From the IMG/VR virus record IMGVR_UViG_3300012351_000016, positions 1-38,186 of that record: a stretch of DNA of 38,186 nucleotides; one strand, 5' to 3'. The notes under the pieces were generated by a model, which was not told the DNA's origin, made no database searches, and saw nothing but the letters and a program-made list of their open reading frames with translations. Positions within the stretch are counted from its first letter, which is position 1; the number at the start of each line of letters is the position of its first letter. Shown here in pieces: positions 16,352 to 24,026 of the stretch. The position numbers were made by a program, and so were the translations under genes. Origin of the DNA: a virus.

Positions 16352-16645
16352 TTACGTTCGTTCAGGCCAGTGCCACGTTCCTGGTTCTTTTTCTTCTGAG
16401 TAGTGAATCGAGGTTCGCCAGAGGATATTCGCTGAGAGACTGAGTCCAACGGCCTGACCGTTGCTCTGCATACCAGCAGCACTCTCGCGAAACTCATCAT
16501 TGTAGCCATCAGTAAACACTTGCATATTGACCAGACCGTTTTCCTGCTCCCAATCACGGACGATGATCGCTGGCCGATGCTCACCTTTGCTGCGCCCACC
16601 TTCCAGTACGTAGTGGACGACTCTCCCGACCGTCACACCATCCAT
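16352..16645 (-). CDS. Small conserved phage protein before terminase
   Basis: ATG 16645 has AAAGGAGG upstream and overlaps the end of the preceding gene; 97 residues. The sequence VTVGRVVHYVLEGGRSKGEHRPAIIVRDW, continuing into a beta-strand-rich part and SANILWRTSIHYSEE, resembles a small SH3-like protein seen beside packaging genes. No catalytic motif is visible. The longer open frame up to 16798 is a shadow of the upstream gene. Confidence 0.6.
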   Translation of the reverse strand: MDGVTVGRVVHYVLEGGRSKGEHRPAIIVRDWEQENGLVNMQVFTDGYNDEFRESAAGMQSNGQAVGLSLSANILWRTSIHYSEEKEPGTWHWPERT

Positions 16646-16971
16646 CGCTGTTCCTCCTTTGGAGGAGTTACTATCGTTCCTTCCCAAGGTAACAAAGAAA
16701 GGTGTTCGCTGCCACAGGTGGTGCAGCGCAACTTGTTGAGGATTTCCTGTGCGACAGCAATCATCAGTTGTTTGTTGTCGTCTGGCACTGACCCCCACGG
16801 TACAGCCGTGTCCTTCCGTGTCTTATAGCCGTAATCAGGTGCTAGAGCTTCGTAGGTTGTGTGGAAAAGTGCTGCCAGTTCTTCTGCTGTCAGTTCATTG
16901 GTCTCGCTACTCACAACGCCGCTCACAGGAACTCTCCACCAGGGCGTGCCGACAGGATGCACATCGCTCAT
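16633..16971 (-). CDS. Small protein with a C-terminal zinc-ribbon-like pair
   Basis: A 112-residue protein; ATG 16971 overlaps the preceding stop (ATGA). It has a helical middle (TAEELAALFHTTYEALAPDYG ... DDNKQLMIAVAQEILNKL) and a late CTTCGSEH motif that may bind zinc as half of a ribbon. I do not recognise the family. It lies in a run of overlapping small genes leading into the terminase. Confidence 0.55.
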   Translation of the reverse strand: MSDVHPVGTPWWRVPVSGVVSSETNELTAEELAALFHTTYEALAPDYGYKTRKDTAVPWGSVPDDNKQLMIAVAQEILNKLRCTTCGSEHLSLLPWEGTIVTPPKEEQRWMV

Positions 16972-17168
16972 ACGTTGTTCCTCTTCTCTGCTAAGGCTAC
17001 GCGCCGCTGCTGGCGCATACGGCGTATCTTTGCTTCCAGCAAGCTGTTACGAGCGGTGGAGTAGCGCATGGCGTATGCCTCTCCTGGCACCACTGCCCAA
17101 TACATTGACGGGGCAATGACTGTGCCTTCTTCTATTTCGGTGAGATCACTTCTAGTGAATGGTGTCAT
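16968..17168 (-). CDS. Small basic protein
   Basis: ATG 17168 follows AAAAGGAG; 66 residues. The C-terminal half is basic and helical (NSLLEAKIRRMRQQRRVALAEKRNN). The gene lies directly after the tRNA terminator and starts the operon leading to the terminase. The open frame upstream of ATG 17168 crosses the terminator and is not coding. Function unknown. Confidence 0.55.
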   Translation of the reverse strand: MTPFTRSDLTEIEEGTVIAPSMYWAVVPGEAYAMRYSTARNSLLEAKIRRMRQQRRVALAEKRNNV

Positions 17169-17191
17169 GTTGCACTCCTTTTTTGGGCAAC

Positions 17192-17218
17192 AAAAAAAGT
17201 CATCCAAAAGGATGACTT
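17192..17218 (-). terminator. Intrinsic terminator after the tRNA block
   Basis: Stem AAGTCATCC/GGATGACTT with a 4-nt loop, then TTTTTTT on the minus strand, directly after the tRNA CCA end. Confidence 0.85.
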
Positions 17219-17219
17219 C

Positions 17220-17298
17220 TGGTTCCCAGTGAAGGACTCGAACCCCCAACGACGTGGTGAACCGCCACGCGCTCTACCATTTGTTGAGCTAACTGGGA
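17220..17298 (-). tRNA. tRNA with GUU anticodon (Asn), unusual anticodon loop
   Basis: Minus-strand cloverleaf: acceptor TCCCAGT/ACTGGGA, T8 A9, D-stem GCTC/GAGC, anticodon stem CGTGG/CCACG, T-arm GGGGG-TTCGAGT-CCTTC, discriminator A and an encoded CCA. The 7-nt anticodon loop is CGGTTCA, so positions 34-36 are GTT, but position 33 is G instead of the near-universal U and position 37 is C instead of a purine. All other arms are canonical. It may be a decaying gene or a loop changed for a reason. Confidence 0.8.
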
Positions 17299-17320
17299 AC
17301 GAGAATGATTATCATTGTTA

Positions 17321-17391
17321 GAATGCCCTGAGAGACATTGCCTGTGGCATTCCGAGGCGCAGCGCAACGTCTCCCTCGTACAAGGGCATTC
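17321..17391 (-). ncRNA. tRNA-sized hairpin RNA between two tRNAs
   Basis: A 9-bp closing helix GAATGCCCT/AGGGCATTC encloses GAGAC/GTCTC and TTGC/GCAA helices and a further loop. It is 71 nt, the length of a tRNA, and sits 2 nt from tRNA-Gly, but has no D-arm or T-loop. It would be released when the flanking tRNAs are processed. Function unknown. Confidence 0.45.
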
Positions 17392-17393
17392 GG

Positions 17394-17466
17394 AGCGAGC
17401 AACGGGGATCGAACCCGTGACCTGCTGATTGGCAACCAGCGGTTCTGCCTACTGAACTACACTCGC
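17394..17466 (-). tRNA. tRNA-Gly(GCC)
   Basis: Acceptor GCGAGTG/TGCTCGC, T8 A9, D-stem GTTC/GAAC, anticodon arm GCTGG-TTGCCAA-TCAGC with U33 and A37, variable AGGTC, T-arm ACGGG-TTCGATC-CCCGT. The encoded 3' end is T then CCG, so CCA must be made after transcription. It lies 7 nt after a small membrane protein gene, with the hairpin RNA and the other tRNA downstream. Confidence 0.93.
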
Positions 17467-17473
17467 TAGGTAC

Positions 17474-17599
17474 CTAGTCCCAATCTTTATTGCGATCCTC
17501 GTACAGGTTTGACGGTTCCTCCTCTGCGTATTCAGCACACAGGAAGAGAAGTCCTATCCCTAGTATGAGAAGGATGAGAAAACAGCCAATTGGTTGCAT
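17474..17599 (-). CDS. Small single-span membrane protein (41 residues)
   Basis: ATG 17599 follows GAGGAG at 5-nt spacing. The protein has one hydrophobic helix (GCFLILLILGIGLLFLC) then an acidic tail (EYAEEEPSNLYEDRNKDWD). It ends just before tRNA-Gly. Clear start, ribosome binding site and topology support a real gene; function unknown. The 180 nt upstream (17600-17779) hold only weak overlapping frames. Confidence 0.65.
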   Translation of the reverse strand: MQPIGCFLILLILGIGLLFLCAEYAEEEPSNLYEDRNKDWD

Positions 17600-17779
17600 A
17601 ATCTCCTCGCAAACACAGTATGGGAAGGAGTGAGAGAAGCGCAGCGTAGACGGTGCACAAGCCCCTTCCCATGTCGGTATCCTTGAGCGAATGAGGGCGG
17701 GGGCCGCCGTTTCGTCCCTGCAAGGTGGGAACCCCCTTTAAGCAAGCGACTGTATGAGTGCACCCTCGAAAATGTCAGC

Positions 17780-17941
17780 CTACGGGCGATGCGAGATGAT
17801 AGCCAGTGTGTGGTGTGTCGCAGGCCACAGTTGATGCATCAGGTACGCACCGCCAAAGTAGAACGCGGTAAAGAGGACGGTTGCTACGAGAATAACGAGC
17901 AGGAGAAAGTACAGTAGACGGGTGTTCTGCGTGAGTGTCAT
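17780..17941 (-). CDS. Small single-span membrane protein (53 residues)
   Basis: ATG 17941 follows AAAGGAT at a rather long spacing. One strongly hydrophobic helix (LLYFLLLVILVATVLFTAFYF) sits near the N-terminus. It has its own sigma70-type promoter about 75 nt upstream. It may be expressed early or constitutively. Function unknown. Confidence 0.6.
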   Translation of the reverse strand: MTLTQNTRLLYFLLLVILVATVLFTAFYFGGAYLMHQLWPATHHTLAIISHRP

Positions 17942-18013
17942 TTTTGGATTGTGATCCTTTCGTGCCAACAAGACTATGAAACTTCAATGACGTGCGATAT
18001 CGCTGTTGTTCTA

Positions 18014-18042
18014 TAATATACTATATTGTATATCTCTGTCAA
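18014..18042 (-). promoter_or_regulatory. Sigma70-type promoter for the small membrane gene and tRNA block
   Basis: TTGACA at 18037-18042, with TATATT 16 bp (or TATTAT 18 bp) downstream on the minus strand, in a very A+T-rich stretch. The -35 overlaps the HNH gene's stop codon. Confidence 0.7.
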
Positions 18043-18836
18043 GTTTTTTCTGAACCAATTTCTGGGACGGACGTACCAAAACTGTCAATTGTCTGCTGCT
18101 CGGCTTGTTGCGTCGAGAGTTTCCACTCGCGCCCTCTTCGCTTATTTTCTGCACTTGTTACTGGCTCCAGATGCTCAGGGTTAACACACCATGGGTTGTG
18201 ACATCGATGATCGAGTTCTAAGCCTTCAGGGACAGGCCCACGTATCTGCGTGTATAGCCAGAGATGAGCGACCATACATTTTCCATGCTTTGGGTAAAAG
18301 ACACCGTACCCTTTAGCACCTTTTCCGGCAGTCCACTCCCAACACCCATCACCTCGTCGGGAAACATTTTTGTGGAAGCGGTCTGACACCTGCTTACGAT
18401 GTTTTTCACTTAGGACTGCTTCACACAGAAGGCATCTTCTAGCACCGTCAGGGCGATATGCAGTGGTTTCCGAGGTATATTCATGTCCACGGACACAGTG
18501 AGTACGCCCAGACGCCTTTGCTCTTTCTCCGTTTACATGATGTCTTTCAGCATCATACTTCTGGTTGTAGGCATTTCTACAGGTGCGGCAACTTCTTCTC
18601 CCATCGGTTCTATCATAGGTATTTTCTGGAGTGTATTCGTGTCCGTAGATACAGTGGGTGGGTTTAGCACTTACTCCTCCACGCCAAGGACTTTGTGCAC
18701 GTTGTTTCCTAGCTGCTGCTCTTCGACATATCTTACACTCTTTTTTCCCTGAAGGGTCTATGTAGGTATTCTCTGAGGTGCGTTCGTGCCCATTGCGACA
18801 TCGATAAAGGGGCCATGATTGAGGTATACTGTCCAT
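18039..18836 (-). CDS. HNH homing-type endonuclease 2 with Cys/His repeats
   Basis: ATG 18836 has TTGGAG at 8 nt; 265 residues. Three tandem zinc-finger-like repeats, C..GHExTxENTYxxxDGxRxCRxC, fill residues 10-135. A W-rich module follows (GCWEWTAGKGAKGYGVFYP), then the HNH core GLELDHRCHNPWCVNPEHLE near residue 210. The domain order is the reverse of HNH 1, where the repeats follow the core. The last 29 residues start EWKLSTQ, the same seven residues found near the C-terminus of the small terminase just upstream, so the gene seems to have captured or carried a terminase C-terminus. Confidence 0.87.
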   Translation of the reverse strand: MDSIPQSWPLYRCRNGHERTSENTYIDPSGKKECKICRRAAARKQRAQSPWRGGVSAKPTHCIYGHEYTPENTYDRTDGRRSCRTCRNAYNQKYDAERHHVNGERAKASGRTHCVRGHEYTSETTAYRPDGARRCLLCEAVLSEKHRKQVSDRFHKNVSRRGDGCWEWTAGKGAKGYGVFYPKHGKCMVAHLWLYTQIRGPVPEGLELDHRCHNPWCVNPEHLEPVTSAENKRRGREWKLSTQQAEQQTIDSFGTSVPEIGSEKT

Positions 18837-18864
18837 ATGGCAAGCTCCAATCTTGTCATCGGCT

Positions 18865-18888
18865 CAGGGGTGTTTGCAGCACCGCCTG
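18865..18888 (-). promoter_or_regulatory. Conserved 5' leader hairpin of HNH gene 2
   Basis: Outer stem CAGG/CCTG, bulged C, inner stem GGTG/CACC, 7-nt loop CTGCAAA. It matches the hairpin at 536-565 in shape, inner stem and the CCGATGACA that follows, while the outer stem differs on both sides. Confidence 0.6.
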
Positions 18889-18909
18889 GGCAACATATTT
18901 TATGAATAC

Positions 18910-18920
18910 ATTATACCATA
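18910..18920 (-). promoter_or_regulatory. Extended -10 promoter of HNH gene 2
   Basis: TATGGTATAAT on the minus strand; it overlaps the small terminase stop codon. Confidence 0.45.
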
Positions 18921-19750
18921 CTGTTCGGCTCTTGTATTGCTTTTGTGTCTGTAACCGATCCTTCTACTTCTATCGATTGTGATTGAGTAGATAACTTCCA
19001 CTCTGTAATTACTTGTACAGGTCCTCCACCAGGCCCAACTACTGTACTGTTCTTGGACCAGCCCGGCATTTCTGGAGTTTCTTTTCCGGGGCCGTGCAAT
19101 AGATGAGCTAATGGCATTTCCTCAAAAACCCGTGCTTCAGCCTTTGCCCTCGCTTGAGCACTCGTGCGCATCACGTCGATATAGAACTTATAGAAATCCC
19201 CCTCTATAAGACCCTGCTGCATCTCTTGCTTCCCCTTTGAAATCCATAATTGATAAATGGCTATCGGCACCCCGCTTGCCTCGGCAGCTACTCCCTGGAA
19301 GGCACCTTCATTGATGTATTGCAAGATACTATTTTGTGTTTCATCTGTAAAAAGGGACATTGGCAGACTATTGTAGATGGTATTCACTGGCATGTCACCT
19401 AGCCCTTGAGGGTCGTTCTTTCTGGCTTTTTGCTTCTCGCGCATGAGATGGAGACCGCGCAGCCTAGCGTGCTTATACTTCTGAAAAAACAAGAAATACG
19501 CACTGGTTTCGTCGGTGCTCTCACGCCCCCTACGTATCCATGTGTTCAGCGTTCCTACCGCTATTCCAGATACTTCCGCTGCTGTGTATAAATGCTCGCC
19601 AGACGACACTAAATCTAACACAATAGATTGAGTATAATCGGTGAACTGGAGATTTTCCCGTGCAAAGGTTTTCGTCCCTTCTGGGACGAGGTCGCGGAAC
19701 TTTCCCTTACTGGTTGGATGGAGTTCAGATTGCGTCTTACGTTTCTGCAT
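18911..19750 (-). CDS. Terminase small subunit-like DNA-binding protein
   Basis: ATG 19750 follows AGGGATGG and overlaps the upstream gene; 279 residues. Two helix-turn-helix units are visible, LYTAAEVSGIAVGTLNTWIRR near residue 55 and FQGVAAEASGVPIAIYQLWI near residue 140, each followed by a helical segment, a layout seen in large small-terminase proteins that bind the packaging site. It lies upstream of the packaging genes but is split from the large subunit by about 2.5 kb of HNH gene, tRNAs and small genes. The tail after EWKLSTQ resembles the HNH 2 C-terminus. Confidence 0.65.
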   Translation of the reverse strand: MQKRKTQSELHPTSKGKFRDLVPEGTKTFARENLQFTDYTQSIVLDLVSSGEHLYTAAEVSGIAVGTLNTWIRRGRESTDETSAYFLFFQKYKHARLRGLHLMREKQKARKNDPQGLGDMPVNTIYNSLPMSLFTDETQNSILQYINEGAFQGVAAEASGVPIAIYQLWISKGKQEMQQGLIEGDFYKFYIDVMRTSAQARAKAEARVFEEMPLAHLLHGPGKETPEMPGWSKNSTVVGPGGGPVQVITEWKLSTQSQSIEVEGSVTDTKAIQEPNSMV

Positions 19751-20147
19751 GACCCATCCCTGCGTGTAGACGTGCCTCTTCTTTGAAATAATCGTAACGA
19801 TACAGCAGACGTGGGGGAAACTCCCCGACATCACCGCCGCGCCACAGCGCCAGGAGGATTTGCTGGTCGTCCGGCAGACTCTCTTCATACAAGGTACGGC
19901 ACGCAGCGACGAACATCTCTAACTCTACGACGTAACTGCTCGCCAATACATGCACGACGAGACGTTCCACGCGGGAACCTCCCGATGCTTTTCTGCAATG
20001 GCTGATGTTGTTCTGGTGTGAAAGTACCGGTGAAGATAACATCACGCCGTAAGCGTCTTCTTTGATGGCAAGCAGTTCACTGAGGAACGTTGGGAAGGAG
20101 ATCAGTTCTTTGTACAGACTGACCTCGCGTTCGGTTGCATGCAAATT
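19737..20147 (-). CDS. Possible RinA/ArpU-like late regulator
   Basis: The frame has no good ATG; TTG 20147 follows GGAGGGAG, and another TTG lies at 20177. The C-terminal half (SRVERLVVHVLASSYVVELEM ... LPDDQQILLALWRGGDVGEFP) has the two-helix plus sigma4-like pattern seen in ArpU/RinA-type activators that sit just before terminase genes. Resemblance is weak and position is the main argument. It overlaps the terminase start by 14 nt. Confidence 0.4.
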   Translation of the reverse strand, partial: NLHATEREVSLYKELISFPTFLSELLAIKEDAYGVMLSSPVLSHQNNISHCRKASGGSRVERLVVHVLASSYVVELEMFVAACRTLYEESLPDDQQILLALWRGGDVGEFPPRLLYRYDYFKEEARLHAGMGHAET

Positions 20148-20260
20148 CTCCCTCCCCCGAAGGAAAAAACCGCACAAAGGTGGGGGGTAAGAAGCCCCCT
20201 TCCCCCCAAGTATAGCCTATCGTTATAGCTTATGTCAAGGACTATAGGAAATGCCCGCGT

Positions 20261-21265
20261 TTATGCCAACACTTCTTCGACGGTCAGCAGTTTCTCCTGA
20301 TACTCCACTTCCAGACGGGTGAGTGTTTCGTAGAGAGATGCAAGTTTTCTACTCGTATGGTGTGTGTCTCCAGGGTTCACACGTCTCACATAATTTTCCA
20401 GAGTGGAAGTGGCTCCGTCGTCCTCCAAATCTTCATCTCCCATAGTAGCCCGCATCGTCCATCCCACAATGCAGCACGCCAGGGACATGCATGCCGACAG
20501 ACTGTCCCAGGTAACTATTCTCTCATTCCCATAGGTTCCTCCATCAATCCACCCACGCTCAATAGCACGCTTTAAGGTGGGAATGGCTTCAGGAAACCGC
20601 CGCATGAGGAGTGTCAACTCTTCCTGCGCTTCATACTCATGAGTAGTGGCGTACCTATTTGGGTCAGCAGTGGTAGAGGCAGCATAGGAGAAATTTAGGG
20701 TCTGTGGCGTTGAGATAAGGCCGAGGTCTTGCTGAGAGATGCCAAACACCCTGGCTATATCTCGCTGCATACGTTCAACGTTCTCTGCCCACTGCTGCTC
20801 TGACGGCATTGGTGTGATCTCCTGTATATACGTCGTGGTATTGAGGGTCATTGAGGTGTTGTAGATGATTGGCTCAGGCACGTAGAAGGAAGCCTGTGGT
20901 GGCGGTGCAATTGTCGCACCAGCACGCTCTACTGCTTCCACATGGTAACGATCTTCCGCGAATGCCCAATCTGTCGTCACGTTTGCATGTGTACCCCACA
21001 GATACTGCCTTGACGGAGCGCAGCACCGCCACGCTGCTAGATATTCCTGCTGCCACTGGCTTACATCACCACCTCGCCCAGAACCAATCTGTTCTGAGGG
21101 TGCATACACTATGGATGAGCCTGACGTCATACGCCATTCAGCTTGTGCGACAGGCCAGATGCCTAATTCGTACTTCATTGAACTGTTCCACGTCGTGGTT
21201 GGTTCGTCTTCAAGAGGTGTTGCCACTAGATCATCGCGTGTGATGATAGTTGAATAGTCTGTCAT
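20261..21265 (-). CDS. Phage protein of unknown function
   Basis: A 334-residue protein that begins MTDYSTIITRDDLVATPLED. No family is recognised. A segment with QRDIARVFGISQQDLGL resembles a portal-type helix, and the C-terminal quarter is helical (LASLYETLTRLEVEYQEKLLTVEEVLA). A short hydrophobic Cys-containing stretch (MSLACCIVGWTM) lies near residue 255. It is part of the run from the FtsK-like gene to the terminase. Confidence 0.5.
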   Translation of the reverse strand: MTDYSTIITRDDLVATPLEDEPTTTWNSSMKYELGIWPVAQAEWRMTSGSSIVYAPSEQIGSGRGGDVSQWQQEYLAAWRCCAPSRQYLWGTHANVTTDWAFAEDRYHVEAVERAGATIAPPPQASFYVPEPIIYNTSMTLNTTTYIQEITPMPSEQQWAENVERMQRDIARVFGISQQDLGLISTPQTLNFSYAASTTADPNRYATTHEYEAQEELTLLMRRFPEAIPTLKRAIERGWIDGGTYGNERIVTWDSLSACMSLACCIVGWTMRATMGDEDLEDDGATSTLENYVRRVNPGDTHHTSRKLASLYETLTRLEVEYQEKLLTVEEVLA

Positions 21266-21285
21266 GTGTTACCTTTCTGTATATA

Positions 21286-22278
21286 TTAGTCGGTTCCCGT
21301 ACGGGCATACGTTACCTGTTCGTTCATCGCTTTGCGGATATCGCTAATATATCCTGCCGATATAGTATACCCTAGTTCTTTCGCTTTTCGTTGTATCTCC
21401 GCCCCACCCATTTCAGGATGTTCGGTCAGATATTCGGTAACGAACTTTTTCTTGTCAAAGTCGTTCGGTGAAACATTCGGTAGAAGTTTCGGTCTCGTTT
21501 CGTTGACAGTTCGTTCCGAAGTCCACTCAGGCAATTGACGAATAACTTTTGACTGCTGTTCAAGTGTCACCATCACTACCGAAACTTCTTCAACGAACGT
21601 TCGTTGAACTTCCTGTAACCGCTGTTCTGTCGTCTCATCTATTTGTATTAAACGACTACCGAACTCTGCTAGGCGTTGTTCCATTGTCGATTGCATAGCG
21701 GTAAAATGTGCCATTGCATCCTCAAGAACTTTGTTCGTTTCGGTGATCTTCGTTTTCGGTGAGACACCACTGAATCGCTTATGTTTCGTGCATGAGAGGG
21801 CAATATAGCCGATACTAGCAATCGTTCGTACGAGGAATAAAGGCCAAATCACGTACGGAGAAATCTGGCTATCGTGCAATCCTCCTACGGTGAGAGCGAA
21901 CTGTAAAAAGAGCATCGCACCCCCTACTACTGCCAGGGTTCCCGAAAGTGAAGCGTATAGTATGGCTTTCGTTCGGTCTCCTTGTTCATTCGCTTCTAGC
22001 GAAAGGAGCAGGACAGGCCCGACCGAAACCTCCATCGCCACGCCCTGTGCAACAGACCACCAGAGCGAAAGTGTATGGTTGTTCGCTAACAGTTCGCCGC
22101 GCTGTAAAAAGTCGATTGCCGAAACAATCACCCCTGCGGCAAGTAGAGGTTCGCTCGTCTTCGCCATGAAGCGAAAAACGAAACTGGTGCAGAGATCGTA
22201 CCAGCGCAGCGAATTTATATCGCCAAGGAACTTTCCCCAGGCGAACCGTTCTCTCTGTGGTTGTTGCATTGTATCCAT
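21286..22278 (-). CDS. Membrane protein with coiled coil and C-terminal helix-turn-helix
   Basis: A 330-residue protein. Four hydrophobic segments lie in the first 165 residues (for example SLSGTLAVVGGAMLFLQFALT). A coiled coil follows (MQSTMEQRLAEFGSRLIQIDET), then a C-terminal winged-helix-like part (GAEIQRKAKELGYTISAGYISDIRKAMNE). The layout suggests a membrane-anchored DNA-binding or partner protein for the FtsK-like ATPase encoded upstream. Its DNA is unusually rich in TTCG/CGAA, unlike its neighbours, hinting at separate origin. Confidence 0.55.
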   Translation of the reverse strand: MDTMQQPQRERFAWGKFLGDINSLRWYDLCTSFVFRFMAKTSEPLLAAGVIVSAIDFLQRGELLANNHTLSLWWSVAQGVAMEVSVGPVLLLSLEANEQGDRTKAILYASLSGTLAVVGGAMLFLQFALTVGGLHDSQISPYVIWPLFLVRTIASIGYIALSCTKHKRFSGVSPKTKITETNKVLEDAMAHFTAMQSTMEQRLAEFGSRLIQIDETTEQRLQEVQRTFVEEVSVVMVTLEQQSKVIRQLPEWTSERTVNETRPKLLPNVSPNDFDKKKFVTEYLTEHPEMGGAEIQRKAKELGYTISAGYISDIRKAMNEQVTYARTGTD

Positions 22279-22282
22279 TCTT

Positions 22283-22474
22283 TTAGCCTTTTTCCCTTTC
22301 CTGAAACGTACATTCCTTCGGCTGATCTGTCACTGCTGGCAGTAGCGTCGGGCGGTAGTACGGAGCCTGCCACTGCCGATGAAGAGTATAGATCGTCGCA
22401 ACCACCCTCAAAATGGCTGCGGTGATGCCGTCCGTGATAAAAGCAATTGCCTTGTCTACGTCTGTCGGTTGCAT
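22283..22474 (-). CDS. Small protein of the FtsK/membrane cluster (63 residues)
   Basis: ATG 22474 follows AGGAAG; the protein starts MQPTDVDKAIAFITDGITAAI and has one amphipathic to hydrophobic helix. It ends 5 nt before the next gene. The larger open frame 22215-22610 in another phase is a shadow. Confidence 0.5.
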   Translation of the reverse strand: MQPTDVDKAIAFITDGITAAILRVVATIYTLHRQWQAPYYRPTLLPAVTDQPKECTFQEREKG

Positions 22475-22602
22475 TGTTCTTCCTGTCTGTCTTGTCGTCG
22501 TTTTGTCGTCGTCGCTGCTTGTCGTCTGAAATATACAGACGATAGGCACAAAAACAACTATAAAGAGCGCGGCTCGGCAGACGACAGACAGGCACCGTGA
22601 TG

Positions 22603-24009
22603 CTATCCAATCAACCGACGCTCCTTTAACTCCTTAATCATCTCCCCCGCCTTATCTTTTCCTATGTGTAACTTTTTCCCCAATGCTCGATAGGTCATTC
22701 CAGACTCGTACTCGTTGAACGCCATTTGCAAGTCCGTTGTCAGTTGCCGCGTAGGGACATGCCCCGTTACCTGTACGCGCTCTTTTTGTACGGCCACAGT
22801 AGGTACTGGCAGGTCTTCCTCAACCACCTCATCTACTATTGACGGCACAAAGGTTGACGGGCCAAGCAAGTGGTAGAGCGCAGCGTTGTCCATGTACGGG
22901 ACGCGAGCCATGATCGCTTGCTTCACGAGGAATGTGCGAACCATCACCATACCCTGACCAAGTTTGTCCTCTTGTATCTGGTTGGGAGGAAGATCAAGCA
23001 GCACTTTGGCTGTCGTCGCATCTCCTCCTGTGTAGATTGTAGTGAGGTAACAATTACGTACTGCCCCACCGCCCTGTGGCGCGATGGTCTTGACGAGATA
23101 GTCTTGTGACCCTGAGATCACGAACAATCCCACCTTGCGCCCCTCACGCAAAAGGATTTCCAGGTACTTGGGAGCCTGCTTCACATGCTCAACGATAGCA
23201 GGAAGTTCATCGAGTATAATAAAGTACGGTCTACCCAGTGGCTGCGAGTGCGCATACTTCTCTAGGCGCTTCGGCAGCAGTTCCTCTGCGATATAGCGGA
23301 GGTAATACTCGATGACGTCGTAGGAGCGGCTCTCCATTGGGTCACAGAGAAGGTACGGTTCATACGGCGTCCAGTCTTCTTTATGCTCCAGATCATAGCG
23401 CGTATAGTGCGGGTTAAGCAGCAGCACTGGAAGACCCGCTCGGCAGAGTTGGGCCATAAGTAACCGAATGCAATTGCTCTTTCCGCCCCAGGTGGCTCCC
23501 GCAAGCGCGACGTGACACAACTGTTTCGCGCTCACAGTTACCCACGACCCGTCCATTTGTTCCGCTAGGTAGATCGACTCCAATTTAGGAATGAAGTCAC
23601 GTAGCACCTCAGAGAACGTGAAAAGGCCTGCCCGTTTGCGTGGCGGGAACCAATCCATTTCTTCAGGGACAATGACGGTATCTGGAAGTGCTTCTGTATC
23701 CTTTACCGATTCTTTTACAGGGTCAGCCAGAACCCTCGTTTTCTGTGCAAGCGCAGGGGCAGGGGCAGGTGCAACTTTCTGTACCTGCTGGTCAGAAGGA
23801 AGTATGGAAAGAATATAGTTGAGCAGGTGAGGCACGTTGTAGACCACAGCAAAGGCGATAATACCGCCTATGACGAGTCCGTCTGCTCCGTAATTATTCA
23901 TGAGATCAACAATGCAGACGACAAACGCTGCTACCATCCCGAAGCCTAGTCGCAAGCGCGTTGGCTGTCGTATGGGTGCTGTACTAGATAACAGTTGTCG
24001 TCCTTGCAT
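22603..24009 (-). CDS. FtsK/HerA-type membrane ATPase (DNA translocase-like)
   Basis: A 468-residue protein; GAGGGGG precedes ATG 24009. Two N-terminal membrane helices (FGMVAAFVVCIVDLM, GLVIGGIIAFAVVYNV) anchor it. A Pro/Ala linker leads to a P-loop with Walker A GATWGGKSN near residue 175, Walker B YFIILDELP, and a downstream REGRKVGLFVISGSQ motif typical of FtsK/HerA and conjugative coupling ATPases. The C-terminus is a winged-helix-like segment (YRALGKKLHIGKDKAGEMIKEL). It likely moves double-stranded DNA at the membrane. In actinobacterial conjugative elements a similar protein suffices for transfer; here its neighbours are membrane proteins, not virion genes. Confidence 0.8.
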   Translation of the reverse strand: MQGRQLLSSTAPIRQPTRLRLGFGMVAAFVVCIVDLMNNYGADGLVIGGIIAFAVVYNVPHLLNYILSILPSDQQVQKVAPAPAPALAQKTRVLADPVKESVKDTEALPDTVIVPEEMDWFPPRKRAGLFTFSEVLRDFIPKLESIYLAEQMDGSWVTVSAKQLCHVALAGATWGGKSNCIRLLMAQLCRAGLPVLLLNPHYTRYDLEHKEDWTPYEPYLLCDPMESRSYDVIEYYLRYIAEELLPKRLEKYAHSQPLGRPYFIILDELPAIVEHVKQAPKYLEILLREGRKVGLFVISGSQDYLVKTIAPQGGGAVRNCYLTTIYTGGDATTAKVLLDLPPNQIQEDKLGQGMVMVRTFLVKQAIMARVPYMDNAALYHLLGPSTFVPSIVDEVVEEDLPVPTVAVQKERVQVTGHVPTRQLTTDLQMAFNEYESGMTYRALGKKLHIGKDKAGEMIKELKERRLIG

Positions 24010-24026
24010 GTGCGTACCCCCTCAAG

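Noticed and set aside
17304-17316. AATGATTATCATT palindrome resembling a Fur box
   Set aside because: It lies inside a tRNA precursor region with no promoter near it; likely chance.
17532-17723. Minus-strand frames of about 60 residues between the two small membrane genes
   Set aside because: They overlap the better supported gene 17474-17599 and have no family or clear coding pattern.
18039-19750. Intein in the small terminase
   Set aside because: The two frames are separated by a stop and a promoter, and no intein splice motifs are present.
22215-22610. 131-residue minus-strand frame
   Set aside because: It overlaps three genes in other phases and has implausible composition.
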